Shown in pieces: positions 20,614 through 28,898 of a DNA stretch of 64,000 bases (its first letter is position 1; every line of letters begins with the position of its first letter). The translations under genes were made by a program, and so were the position numbers. The stretch comes from VYFG01 sp965213885 (GTDB taxonomy: Bacteria; Pseudomonadota; Gammaproteobacteria; Arenicellales; Poriferihabitantaceae), in the NCBI GenBank assembly GCA_965213885.1, contig OZ243919.1:930001-994000 (forward strand). The letters are read 5' to 3'. The notes beneath the pieces are model-generated. The model made no database searches, had not been told where the DNA came from, and saw only the letters and a list, made by a program, of their open reading frames with translations.

Positions 20614-20835
20614 TTGATAATGAAATCGGCGAAAAAGCGTTTACAAAGATATGTGATTTTCAACCAACTCTCGGATACCAATCAGCCTATCTATACAACG
20701 TATCTGCCGTTCTTGGTTGACCATAATAATCTCGATAAGGTGAAAGCGGTTTATACGGTAAACGGCCATACCAAAATATCTAATGATATTGAGAACAATT
20801 GGATTAAGCGCTTTGAAGTTTTGCGAGCTGATTAA
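20614..20835 (+). CDS. Small hypothetical protein in AT-rich DNA
   Basis: This open frame encodes 73 residues (MIMKSAKKRLQRYVIF and onward), with a basic N-terminus and many Asn, Tyr and Ile residues. Codon composition is far more AT-rich than the neighbours. No family is recognised and no good Shine-Dalgarno is seen (the ATG at 20620 could also serve). It may be a fragment of a foreign gene. Confidence 0.3.
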   Translation: MIMKSAKKRLQRYVIFNQLSDTNQPIYTTYLPFLVDHNNLDKVKAVYTVNGHTKISNDIENNWIKRFEVLRAD

Positions 20836-20846
20836 GCAGTAAAGCC

Positions 20847-21026
20847 TCAAGAGCAAGGTACCCTTGAAGCCAGCTCGTTCTGAATATTCTCTATGGATGC
20901 CAGTGCGTTTCTACGCTGATGAGTATCCGGCGCACTTCTGGCAAGCTCGTTAAACGCCCCTCTTAAATATGTGTGCAGCTCGTTTTCATTTTTCGCTGCC
21001 AGTTCAAATCGTGTAATCAGTTTCAT
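20847..21026 (-). CDS. Small conserved-type protein of 59 residues
   Basis: The product (MKLITRFELAAKNENELHTY at its start, ending ELASRVPCS) is mostly helical and charged, with no signal peptide. The start is well supported by AGGAGGG directly upstream of the ATG at 21026. Small proteins of this style are found near mobilisation genes on plasmids and integrative elements, but I cannot assign a function. It is on the same strand as the MobC-like gene, about 400 bases downstream of it. Confidence 0.6.
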   Translation of the reverse strand: MKLITRFELAAKNENELHTYLRGAFNELARSAPDTHQRRNALASIENIQNELASRVPCS

Positions 21027-21436
21027 TGTTCCCTCCTGTTGTTGGAGACCGCGACCATCGCAGCCTTTCGTGTGGCCGCTTGTGCGCAGGAGGTCATGAC
21101 TTGCACCTATGGTTGAAACATATGGAGAAGCGTGTCCGCACAGGATCGGAACGCTTGCTGGTCTATGGCTTGCTGATGCACAAAATAGGTCCTCGAAGTG
21201 GCCGCAGGTTGCGGCTGGAGCAGACGGAGCGCTACCGATGATCGGTACGCATTGGATGGCAGACTCGAAAGCGAGACGGTTCCATGAATTTGAGAGAAGA
21301 ATTCGTTCACCTTTCAGGTAAGCGTGAAATTTGATAAAGCGTTGAGGGGCATTGCATCCCAAGGATCATTGCTTGTCCCCTCAAAAGGCTCTGGCGGCGG
21401 TTGCTGCCTCTGCGGCTTCAGCCTCATTCCTTCCAT
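21027..21436. other. Gene-free stretch between the 59-residue protein and mobC
   Basis: About 410 bases have no convincing coding content in any frame. The region immediately upstream of 21026 must contain the control region of the small gene. No repeat or tRNA-like structure was noticed. Confidence 0.4.
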
Positions 21437-21790
21437 TCAGGTCTCCCGCATCCAGCGAATGGCCGCCACGGCATCATGCAGGCTTTGGAGCACTTCCTCG
21501 TTGACGGGTAGGGAACCGGGATTCGCTGCCTTGGCGAGCTGGTTGATATTGCTGGCGATACGGAGTTTCCTCAGATCGCCAAGCAGCTTGGCCAGCAATT
21601 TTTTATCCTGAATGCGAGGCTTTCGGGAGGGCGGAGGCCGAACGCCATTTTGCAATATGCCGGCCTTGATGACCTGCCCCAAAGGCTGGCCATCGGCCAG
21701 TGTTGTCAGTTCGGCTCGTGCCTGTTCGGTCAGGCGAACGCAGAACGGTGCCGGATTGGTTTTCTTGGAGGGAGTGCGCTTTCTAGCCAT
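21437..21790 (-). CDS. mobC: MobC-like plasmid mobilisation (relaxosome) protein
   Basis: This 117-residue protein has a basic N-terminus (MARKRTPSKKTNPAPFCVRL), a RHH-like region (TEQARAELTTLADGQPLGQVIKAGIL) and the C-terminal MobC signature in which helices carry NINQLAKAANPGSLPVNEEV. MobC proteins help open oriT DNA for a relaxase. GGGAGGA ten bases before the ATG at 21790 supports the start. An oriT would be expected just upstream (about 21791-21949), but no nick sequence is identified. No matching MobA-type relaxase is in the window, so this is probably a leftover of a once mobilizable element. Confidence 0.7.
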   Translation of the reverse strand: MARKRTPSKKTNPAPFCVRLTEQARAELTTLADGQPLGQVIKAGILQNGVRPPPSRKPRIQDKKLLAKLLGDLRKLRIASNINQLAKAANPGSLPVNEEVLQSLHDAVAAIRWMRET

Positions 21791-21806
21791 TTTTTCCGTC
21801 CTCCCA

Positions 21807-21836
21807 TTGATGAATGGGATGCTTTTTCGGTACAAT
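21807..21836 (+). promoter_or_regulatory. Possible outward-facing promoter at the right end of the element
   Basis: TTGATG (21807-21812) and TACAAT (21831-21836) are separated by 18 bases, oriented toward attR and the rimP-nusA operon 300 bases away. This could replace the tRNA-fMet promoter now cut off by the insertion. Two terminator-like hairpins lie between it and rimP. Confidence 0.4.
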
Positions 21837-21949
21837 TCCGCCCTTGATAGGCGTTGGCTCCCTCCAAGCAAGATAGTAACGCGCTTCACGGTGGCGGCTT
21901 GGAGGCTATGTCGTAGGCAGTTACCAGTGGTAGATACCGTTGGCAGCCA

Positions 21950-21962
21950 GCCCCCGCTACCA
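21950..21962 (+). repeat. Right attachment site (attR core)
   Basis: This exact 13-base copy of the tRNA-fMet 3' end (gcccccgctacca) has no tRNA upstream of it. It is followed by the T-rich and hairpin sequence expected downstream of a tRNA, i.e. the original chromosomal flank, and then by rimP. Confidence 0.85.
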
Positions 21963-21986
21963 TTTTTCCGTCAGGTAGGAATGCGA

Positions 21987-22013
21987 CCCCGCAAATGCGG
22001 GGTTTTGTTTTTC
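21987..22013 (+). terminator. Intrinsic terminator, original tRNA-fMet downstream terminator
   Basis: Stem ccccgc (21987-21992)/gcggggt with loop AAAT is followed by TTTTGTTTTT. Its place 25 bases after attR fits a former terminator or attenuator of the tRNA-fMet transcript, now separated from the tRNA by the insertion. Confidence 0.75.
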
Positions 22014-22073
22014 CGGGCGGCGGGTTTGGTGTACCACGGGAATTCCCGGGAAAGTGTGCACGAAATGCAGAGG

Positions 22074-22096
22074 ATGGGCCGATGGCCCATTTTTTG
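22074..22096 (+). terminator. Terminator-like hairpin in the rimP leader
   Basis: Seven-base arms atgggcc (22074-22080)/ggcccat (22084-22090) with a GAT loop and TTTTTT lie 48 bases before rimP. Gammaproteobacterial rimP leaders contain a conserved structured element at this place (Rfam rimP-leader). It may be an attenuator for the nusA operon, consistent with NusA autoregulation of readthrough. Confidence 0.6.
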
Positions 22097-22137
22097 TGGG
22101 CCCGCGAATTGCAGTATGAGAGACAACGAGGCATGCG

Positions 22138-22620
22138 ATGCAGAACCTGGGCGGGCTGAGAACCCTGCTGGAACCCTCGGTCGAGGCGCTGGGCTACGAA
22201 CTCCTCCATCTGGAGTTTGCCGGCCGGGGCGGGAGCATCCTCAGGCTGTATATCGATGCACCCGGCGGCATCGAACTGGATGACTGCGAAACCGTGAGCA
22301 AGCAGGTGAGCGTGGTGCTGGATGTCGAGGACCCGGTGAAGAACGCCTACACGCTGGAGGTGTCCTCGCCGGGGCTGGACCGCCCGCTGGTGAAGCCGGA
22401 ACATTTCCGGAAGTTTGCCGGGGAGCGGGTCCGCATCGTGATGCAAGCTCACATACTGGGCCGGCGGCGTTTTACCGGCACGCTGGTTGCCGCAGACGGC
22501 ACGGTGGCCGAAGTGGAGGTGGACGGTGAGGTATACCGTCTGCCTTACGACGAGATGGAATCAGCGCGCATCGAGCCGTTGTTCGATGCGCCCATGGGCG
22601 GCAGGCGGCGAAAGTGCTGA
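22138..22620 (+). CDS. rimP: Ribosome maturation factor RimP
   Basis: This 160-residue protein assists 30S subunit assembly. The N-terminal alpha/beta domain includes LEPSVEALGYELLHLEFAGRG and the conserved DDCETVSKQVSVVLDVEDP and YTLEVSSPGLDRPL. The C-terminal SH3-like domain ends with DEMESARIEP. It is the first gene of the rimP-nusA-infB-rbfA-truB cluster. In relatives it is cotranscribed from the tRNA-fMet promoter; here the 9.7-kb element is in between, so local control must differ. Confidence 0.96.
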   Translation: MQNLGGLRTLLEPSVEALGYELLHLEFAGRGGSILRLYIDAPGGIELDDCETVSKQVSVVLDVEDPVKNAYTLEVSSPGLDRPLVKPEHFRKFAGERVRIVMQAHILGRRRFTGTLVAADGTVAEVEVDGEVYRLPYDEMESARIEPLFDAPMGGRRRKC

Positions 22621-22697
22621 GTGTCGCCGGCATGTGTTTGGATACCGTGCGGTCTGACCGCCACGGGATTGTTTGAATTTTGATGCATTGAACTGTC

Positions 22698-24179
22698 ATG
22701 GCGATCACCAATAATGAAATCCTGCTGATGGCTGAAGTGGTGTCACGGGAAAAGAATCTCGACAAGGAGATCATTTTCATGGCCATTGAGGCTGCACTCG
22801 CCACCGCAACCCGGAAATGGCATGCCGGGGAGATCGACGCCCGGGTCAGCATACATCGGGACACCGGTGACTATGACACCTTCCGCGTATGGGAGGTCAT
22901 TCCAGATGACGATGAAATTTCCTTTCCGGACGCACAGATCGCCCTGTCCGAAGCCCGGGAAAGCAGCGATGACGTGGAGGTGGGCGACCTGATTGAGGAG
23001 CCCATGGACAAGGTGGAATTTGGCCGCATCGCTGCTCAGGCTGCCAAGCAGGTCATCATGCAGAAGGTTCGTGAGGCGGAACGCCAGCAGATCGCTGAAC
23101 GCTATGCGGACCGCGTGGAAATGCTGGTGTCGGGCACTGTCAAGCGCATGGAACGGGGCAGCGCGATCATCGATCTCGGTGATGCCGAGGCCATGCTGTC
23201 CAAGAACGGGATGATTCCCCGCGAGGGGTTGCGCCCCGGCGACCGGATTCGGGCACTGCTGGAAAAGATTGACGACGAGGCGAGGGGGCCGCAGCTGATC
23301 CTCAGTCGGCTGTCCCCGCAATACCTGATCGAACTGTTCCGGCTCGAAGTGCCGGAAGTCAGCGAGGGGATCATCGAAATTATCGGAGCCGCAAGGGATC
23401 CGGGCTCCCGATCCAAGATTTCGGTGCGTTCCAATGATCGCAACGTGGACCCGGTGGGCGCCTGTGTGGGTATCAGGGGTTCCCGGGTGCAGAGCGTGTC
23501 GAACGAGATTGCTGGTGAACGGGTGGACATCATCGTCTGGTCGGATGATGCCGCGGAATTTGTGATCCAGGCCCTTGCCCCGGCGGAAGTGGATTCCATC
23601 CTGGTGGACGAGGAAACCAGGCAGATGGACGTGGTGGTCACCGAGGAAAACCTGTCCCGCGCAATCGGTCGCGGCGGTCAGAATGTCCGCCTGGCGTCGG
23701 AGTTGACCGGCTGGGAAATCAACCTGATGACCGACAAGGATGCGGTGGAAAAACAGGAACGCGAGCACCGTGAACTGGTGACGCATTTCATGGGTGAGCT
23801 CGATATCGATGAAAACGTGGCGACCATCCTTGTTCAGGAGGGATTCACCACCCTGGAGGAAATTGCCTACGTTCCCAAACAGGAGGTGCTCGACATCGAG
23901 GAATTCGATGAGGCGGTCGTCGACGAGCTGCGCAATCGCGCCCAGGACACGCTGCTGACCAGCGCCATTGCGTCCCAGGAGTTGAAAGCGCCCAGCGAGG
24001 ACCTCCTGGCCATGGAGGGGATGGACGAATCCACTGCAAGGGCGCTGGCCAACGGTGGAATCCGGACGATGGAAGAGCTGGCGGAATGCGCAGTGGACGA
24101 GGTGCTCGAAGTCGTGGAAATAGCCCCGGAACGTGCCAGCAGCCTGATCATGACGGCACGTGCTCCCTGGTTTGAATAG
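22698..24179 (+). CDS. nusA: Transcription termination/antitermination factor NusA
   Basis: This 493-residue protein has an N-terminal RNAP-binding domain (1 to about 125, EVVSREKNLDKEIIFMAIEAAL), an S1 domain (about 135-200), two KH domains (RSNDRNVDPVGACVGIRGSR; AIGRGGQNVRLASELTG) and two C-terminal acidic helix-hairpin-helix repeats (MGELDIDENVATILVQEGF; MEGMDESTARALANGG), as in gammaproteobacterial NusA. It controls pausing, termination and antitermination, and is cotranscribed with rimP and infB. Confidence 0.97.
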   Translation: MAITNNEILLMAEVVSREKNLDKEIIFMAIEAALATATRKWHAGEIDARVSIHRDTGDYDTFRVWEVIPDDDEISFPDAQIALSEARESSDDVEVGDLIEEPMDKVEFGRIAAQAAKQVIMQKVREAERQQIAERYADRVEMLVSGTVKRMERGSAIIDLGDAEAMLSKNGMIPREGLRPGDRIRALLEKIDDEARGPQLILSRLSPQYLIELFRLEVPEVSEGIIEIIGAARDPGSRSKISVRSNDRNVDPVGACVGIRGSRVQSVSNEIAGERVDIIVWSDDAAEFVIQALAPAEVDSILVDEETRQMDVVVTEENLSRAIGRGGQNVRLASELTGWEINLMTDKDAVEKQEREHRELVTHFMGELDIDENVATILVQEGFTTLEEIAYVPKQEVLDIEEFDEAVVDELRNRAQDTLLTSAIASQELKAPSEDLLAMEGMDESTARALANGGIRTMEELAECAVDEVLEVVEIAPERASSLIMTARAPWFE

Positions 24180-24249
24180 CTCAATGAGCAATACCCGGCG
24201 GTAGAATTGCCCAAGTCCGCGCCCAGACCGTGATATCACAAGGTTCAAC

Positions 24250-26500
24250 ATGTCAGAAGTAACCATCAGCAGTTTCGCCTCGCAGATCGGAATTTCGATC
24301 GACAAGTTGCTGGAACAACTGGGACAGGCCGGAATTTCGGGTAAGACCGCTGAAGACCTCCTGGAGGACAGCGAGAAAATACGTCTTTTGCAGTTTCTCA
24401 AGGGCGAGGCGACAAGAGAGGAGCCTGGCCGTTCCCGGATCACGCTGAAGCGGAACGAAGAAAACCGGGGAACCCCAACCCGGTCAGGACAGATCCGCCA
24501 AACCGGCCAAGCCCGCCAAGCCCGCGGTGCAGCCAAGGGCCCGAACCGGGCAGCGCGAAAAGAAGGAGGAAACCGACCACCGCGGCAAGAAGGGTCGCAA
24601 GGGAAAGCAATCCCCCGGCGAGCGCGAGGAACTGCATGCATCCAAGCGCCGCAGGGAGCGCCCACGTCGCCCCCTCGGACGCAAGCCTGGCAATATCTCC
24701 TCATCGGTGGCCGACCAGCACGGTTTCGCCAAGCCTACCGCGCCGGTTGTGCGTGAAGTCAGGGTGCCCGAAACTGTCACCGTGGGGGAACTGGCCCAGG
24801 CCATGTCGGTGAAGGCGGCGGAGGTCATCAAGATCATGATGAGCATGGGCTCCATGGTGACGATCAATCAGGTGCTGGACCAGGATACGGCTTTGCTGCT
24901 GGTGGAGGAAATGGGCCACAGGGGAGTAGCCGCATCCATGGATGATCCGGAGGCGGTGCTGTCCGTGCCGGAAACCGAGGATGCTGAACTTCTGCCCCGG
25001 GCCCCCGTGGTCACCGTAATGGGCCATGTCGATCACGGCAAGACCTCCCTTCTCGACTACCTGCGAAAGACCAAGATTGCATCCGGCGAGGCCGGCGGCA
25101 TCACCCAGCATATCGGTGCCTACAAGGTAAACCTGAATGGCAACGAAATCTGTCTGCTCGATACTCCGGGTCACGAGGCGTTCTCCGCCATGCGCGCCCG
25201 CGGCGCCAACGCGACGGACCTGGTCATTCTGGTGGTCGCGGCGGATGATGGAGTGAAACCGCAAACCGTGGAGGCGATCCGCCACGCCAAGGCGGCGGAA
25301 GTGCCCATTATCGTGGCCGTCAACAAGATCGATCGCGAGGAGGCCGATCCCGATCGGGTCAAGCAGGAACTGGCCAACCACGAGATCATTCCGGAGGAAT
25401 GGGGTGGCGACACGCTGGTGAACAACGTCTCGGCGCTGACCGGGGAGGGTGTTCCCGAATTGCTGGAGTCCGTATTGCTGCAGGCTGAAGTGGCAGATCT
25501 GAAGGCCCGTGCCAATGGACCCGCTACGGGTATCGTTGTGGAGGCCCGCCTCGACAAGGGGCGCGGCCCAGTGGCCACTGTGCTCATACAGGAAGGCACA
25601 CTGAAGAAGGGTGATGTGATTCTGGCGGGACGGGAGTCCGGACGGGTACGGGTGCTGCTCGACGAAGGGGGCAACCCGGTCAACACAGCGAGTCCTTCCA
25701 CACCGGTGGAAATCCACGGGCTCGGGGGTGTGCCGGCAGCCGGTGACGACCTGATCGTGGTGGCCGACGAACGCAAGGCGCGGGAAGTGGCGCTTCATCG
25801 TCAGGGCAAGTTCAAGGAGATTCGGCTGGCACAGCAACAAAAGGCCAAGCTGGAGAGCATGTTCAAGGATATGGAGGAGGGTGAGACCCTGACTTTGAAC
25901 CTCGTTGTAAAGGCCGACGTGCATGGTTCCGTGGAGGCCCTGACGGATGCCCTGGAAAAGCTCAGCACCAATGCCATCAACGTCAAGGTGGTGCATGGCA
26001 TGGTGGGGGGTATCAATGAATCCGATGTCAACCTGGCCATTGCCTCCGGTGCCATCATCATCGCCTTCAACGTCCGTGCAGATGCGGCCGCCCGGAAACT
26101 CATCGAATCCGAAGAAGTGGATGTTCGTTACCATAACGTGATCTACGACGTGGTGGACCTGGTGACAAACTCGATGAGCGGTATGCTCTCGCCGATCCTG
26201 CAGGAGGAGCATGTCGGCCTGGCAGAAGTACGGGACGTCTTCCGTGCGCCGAAGATCGGTTCCATCGCGGGATGCTACGTGCTGGAGGGCACCGTCAAGC
26301 GCAACCTGCCCGTGCGAGTCCTGCGTGAGAATATCGTGATCTTCGAGGGCGCCATCGATTCGTTGCGCCGGTTCAAGGATGACGTGCAGGAAGTCAAGAA
26401 CGGTTTTGAGTGCGGCATCGGGATCCGCAACTACAACGACATCAAGGTGGGGGACCAGATCGAGGTCTTCCATATGGTGGAAAAGGCGCCGACTCTCTAG
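24250..26500 (+). CDS. infB: Translation initiation factor IF-2, interrupted by a one-base frameshift as read
   Basis: The gene spans two frames. The first (MSEVTISSFASQIGISIDKL to RSRITLKR) encodes the IF2 N-terminal domain. The rest, beginning with a Lys-Pro-Ala linker and continuing GFAKPTAPVVREVRVPETVT through the G domain (GHVDHGKTSLLDYLR, DTPGHEAFSAMRARGA, NKID) to VFHMVEKAPTL, is in the next frame. The total of 2251 bases is a multiple of three plus one, so one extra base explains the break. The second frame has a stop at 24446-24448, so the shift lies after that, probably within 24449-24490, where AAAA, GGGG and CCCC runs occur. IF2 is essential; sequencing error, translational shifting or use of an internal start (GTG 24527) are the options. 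Confidence 0.9.
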
Positions 26501-26513
26501 AAATCCGGGTGCC

Positions 26514-26903
26514 ATGTTTGAAATCGACCGAACCCGTCGGGTGTCGGAGGTCCTGCGCCGTGAGTTGGCCATGCTCATCGCCCGGGAGATCAATGACACC
26601 CGAATCCGCGCTATTTCAATCAACCGCGTTCGGGTATCCAGGGATCTGAAACACGCGACAGTCTACTTCTCGAGCCTTGGCCGGGTGTCCGGGCACACTG
26701 GGGGGAAGCCCGGTGAAAAGGGTGGCGCAGGCTTCGAGAAAATCCTCAACCGGGCATCCGGATTCCTGCGGCGCCGGCTCAGCCAGAATGCCGAGCTTCG
26801 GGTCACGCCGACGCTGCGATTCGAGTATGATGACAGCATCCAGAAAGGTGTGGAAATGTCCAGCCTCATCGATCGGCTAAACCAGAATCCCGGAGATGGG
26901 TAA
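26514..26903 (+). CDS. rbfA: Ribosome-binding factor A
   Basis: This 129-residue KH-like protein is required for 16S rRNA 5'-end maturation and cold adaptation. It starts MFEIDRTRRVSEVLRRELAM and contains VRVSRDLKHATVYFSSLG and ELRVTPTLRFEYDDSIQKG. A Gly-rich insertion (about residues 60-75, GHTGGKPGEKGGAGFEK) lengthens the usual short loop. It starts 14 bases after infB, and its end overlaps the truB start by eight bases. Confidence 0.95.
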   Translation: MFEIDRTRRVSEVLRRELAMLIAREINDTRIRAISINRVRVSRDLKHATVYFSSLGRVSGHTGGKPGEKGGAGFEKILNRASGFLRRRLSQNAELRVTPTLRFEYDDSIQKGVEMSSLIDRLNQNPGDG

Positions 26904-27801
26904 GACAAGGCAGGGGTTTCCTGTGGATGGAATGCTGCTGCTGGACAAGCCCGAGGGGCTCTCGTCCAATCAGGCATTGCAGCAGGCAAAAAAGCTCCTG
27001 AATGCACGAAAAGCGGGTCACACCGGCAGCCTGGATCCAGTGGCGACTGGATTACTGCTGTTGTGCTTTGGTGAAACCACCAAGATTTCCAGCCTGTTTC
27101 TGGCAGCCGACAAGAGTTATCGGGTCGGCATCCGGCTGGGCATCACCACCGATTCCGGTGACAGCACTGGAGAGATCGTCGCCGAAACGCCGGTGCGGGT
27201 GGGAGAATCCCGGCTCGCGGAAGTTCTGGACACTTATCGCGGCAAAACCCTCCAGACGCCGCCTATGTACTCGGCGCTTAAGAAGGACGGCCGACCGCTC
27301 TACAAACTTGCCCGCAAGGGCATCACGGTGGAGCGGGAGCCGCGCCCGGTGACAGTGTACAGCCTGGAGCAGGAGAAATTCTGTGGCACGTTGCTGACAT
27401 TGTCGGTGCGCTGCTCGCGGGGATTCTATATCCGCTCCTTGGCCGAGGATATCGGTAGGGATCTTGGCTGCGGAGGGCACGTGGAGCAACTGCGCCGCAC
27501 CAGGGTTGGGGCATTCTCCATCGACCAGGCGGTGACCCTGGATCAGCTGGATAGCATTCCCACACCAAGGAGCCGCATGGCAATGCTACTACCGACGGAC
27601 CGTGGCCTTGCCCACTTGCCGGAGCTGTCCCTGTCGGAAAGCCTCGCACGGTATGTGAGACTGGGGCGCAGTGTCCGTGTGGCCGCCGGCCTGGCTCCGG
27701 GGCTGGTGCGCCTGTACGTGGATTCGGGTGGTTTTCTGGGTCTTGGCGAGGTCACACAGGATCAGAGGGTGCAGCCCAAGCGCCTGTTTGGTCGGTTTTG
27801 A
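26896..27801 (+). CDS. truB: tRNA pseudouridine(55) synthase TruB
   Basis: This 301-residue enzyme converts U55 in the tRNA T-loop to pseudouridine. The N-terminal GMLLLDKPEGLSSNQALQ is typical, and the catalytic Asp is in HTGSLDPVATGLL. YSALKKDGRPLYKLARKG and VRCSRGFYIRSLAEDIG are further motifs, and a C-terminal PUA-like region begins near residue 250. It overlaps rbfA by eight bases. In many gammaproteobacteria rpsO and pnp follow; here they do not, and a tRNA-Asn comes next. Confidence 0.96.
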   Translation: MGKTRQGFPVDGMLLLDKPEGLSSNQALQQAKKLLNARKAGHTGSLDPVATGLLLLCFGETTKISSLFLAADKSYRVGIRLGITTDSGDSTGEIVAETPVRVGESRLAEVLDTYRGKTLQTPPMYSALKKDGRPLYKLARKGITVEREPRPVTVYSLEQEKFCGTLLTLSVRCSRGFYIRSLAEDIGRDLGCGGHVEQLRRTRVGAFSIDQAVTLDQLDSIPTPRSRMAMLLPTDRGLAHLPELSLSESLARYVRLGRSVRVAAGLAPGLVRLYVDSGGFLGLGEVTQDQRVQPKRLFGRF

Positions 27802-27897
27802 GCGCCATACCCACCAGTCGGGCTCAAGGAGACGCAGTGAATCCTCTTCGACTTCATGAAGAAAGTTCCACGAAGTTTTGAGTCTGGAGATAAAGGG

Positions 27898-27911
27898 CGT
27901 GGTTCGAGTCC
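27898..27911 (+). repeat. tRNA T-arm-like fragment
   Basis: The 14 bases cgtggttcgagtcc occur here and again within the T-arm of the nearby tRNA-Asn (28096-28109). No cloverleaf can be drawn around this copy, so it is at most a remnant of a duplicated or integrated tRNA segment. Confidence 0.4.
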
Positions 27912-28006
27912 TCCTGTTGGTGTTGTGGCCCGATGAAGTGCGCCGCGATCACTACGAGGTTACCCCCTTTTCGTCGGCGCATTGATAATTTTTCGCCCCA
28001 CCGGAC

Positions 28007-28035
28007 TTGACCGTATCAGGGCTGCAGATTAGTAT
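28007..28035 (+). promoter_or_regulatory. Sigma-70-type promoter of tRNA-Asn
   Basis: TTGACC (28007-28012) and TAGTAT (28030-28035) with a 17-base spacer precede the tRNA by 12 bases. A GC-rich discriminator (tcgcgccc) follows, as at stable-RNA promoters. Confidence 0.75.
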
Positions 28036-28047
28036 TCGCGCCCTCAT

Positions 28048-28123
28048 TCCCCTGTAGCTCAGTTGGTAGAGCAGTTGACTGTTAATCAATTGGTCCGTGG
28101 TTCGAGTCCGCGCAGGGGAGCCA
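28048..28123 (+). tRNA. tRNA-Asn (GTT)
   Basis: This is a 76-base cloverleaf with encoded CCA: acceptor TCCCCTG/CAGGGGA, D-arm with AGTTGGTAGAGC, anticodon loop CTGTTAA (anticodon GTT), T-arm CGTGG-TTCGAGT-CCGCG. It stands alone between truB and the DUF3574 gene. Confidence 0.97.
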
Positions 28124-28129
28124 CCTAAA

Positions 28130-28158
28130 ATTCAGGCCGTGATATCCGCGGCCTGAAT
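28130..28158 (+). terminator. Hairpin downstream of tRNA-Asn
   Basis: Nine-base arms attcaggcc (28130-28138)/ggcctgaat (28150-28158), seven bases after the tRNA. There is no T-run, but the stem position suggests a terminator or processing barrier. Confidence 0.5.
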
Positions 28159-28239
28159 CCCACCCAACACTCTTCAGAAGCTGATTGATGCCGGGGCCAT
28201 CCTGCGTCGGTGCGGGCATCTGACCCGCATCACGTGCGG

Positions 28240-28668
28240 CTAAAACGCGGCGCAGACGGTTTCGACCGTGCGCAGCACGGATTGCTGGTTGAAGGCGTGT
28301 TTATAGGCGTCCGCGATCTCCGCAGTGCGTTGCACCGCATCCGCGCCGGGCACGGCGAGGACGATCAGCAGCTTGGCCCCCTCACGGCCGATAGAGCCCG
28401 TGGCGTCGCGCCACTGCCCGCGGGCATCGACAACGGTCAGGCCGTCGGGAAAGCGGGGCGTGACCTCGGCGGCGAGGAAGTCGCTCCATTCTTCGCCGGA
28501 CACCGCCCCGCCCCCCGGCTTGCCGCGCCCGAAGAACATCCGGTATTCCACAAAACTCTCGAACCCGGGTGGGCAGGGCTCGGTTTCGGCCCGCAATGGC
28601 GCCGCAGACAGGAACGTCAGGGCGGCGAGGACAAGAACGGCCCGCATGACGGAAGTCGATATGGTCAT
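28240..28668 (-). CDS. Secreted DUF3574 family protein
   Basis: This 142-residue protein has a signal peptide (MTISTSVMRAVLVLAALTFL, cleavage near APLRAET). The mature part contains EYRMFFGRGKPGGGAVSGEE and FPDGLTVVDARGQWRDATG, the DUF3574 pattern. The family is small, periplasmic and of unknown function. The ATG at 28668 is chosen because a longer frame would place non-homologous sequence before the signal peptide. It is divergent from uvrB. Confidence 0.8.
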   Translation of the reverse strand: MTISTSVMRAVLVLAALTFLSAAPLRAETEPCPPGFESFVEYRMFFGRGKPGGGAVSGEEWSDFLAAEVTPRFPDGLTVVDARGQWRDATGSIGREGAKLLIVLAVPGADAVQRTAEIADAYKHAFNQQSVLRTVETVCAAF

Positions 28669-28898
28669 TGCCTTCCTCGGCTGGGTATTTTCCCGTAACG
28701 GCAATGGTAGCAAAGGTTCCAGCCGAAAGTCATTGCCTAATCCACCGTCCCGGTGTGCATGCTGGCGGGTCGCCTCGGCTCGCCGTCTCGGGGCCTTGAC
28801 CGCTGGGGCGTAACAAAGGGCATTAATACAGATTGCATGGAACCAATTGACCTGCAAGTATGTACACAGGAAGAACAACTGACTGGTAAAATTTATTC

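Noticed and set aside
21791..21949. oriT next to mobC
   Set aside because: The location is right, but no nick-site consensus or clear inverted repeat could be identified.
28847..28870. Possible LexA box before uvrB (CTG...CAG)
   Set aside because: The spacing between CTG and CAG is 12 bases instead of 10, and the flanking T/A pattern is lacking.
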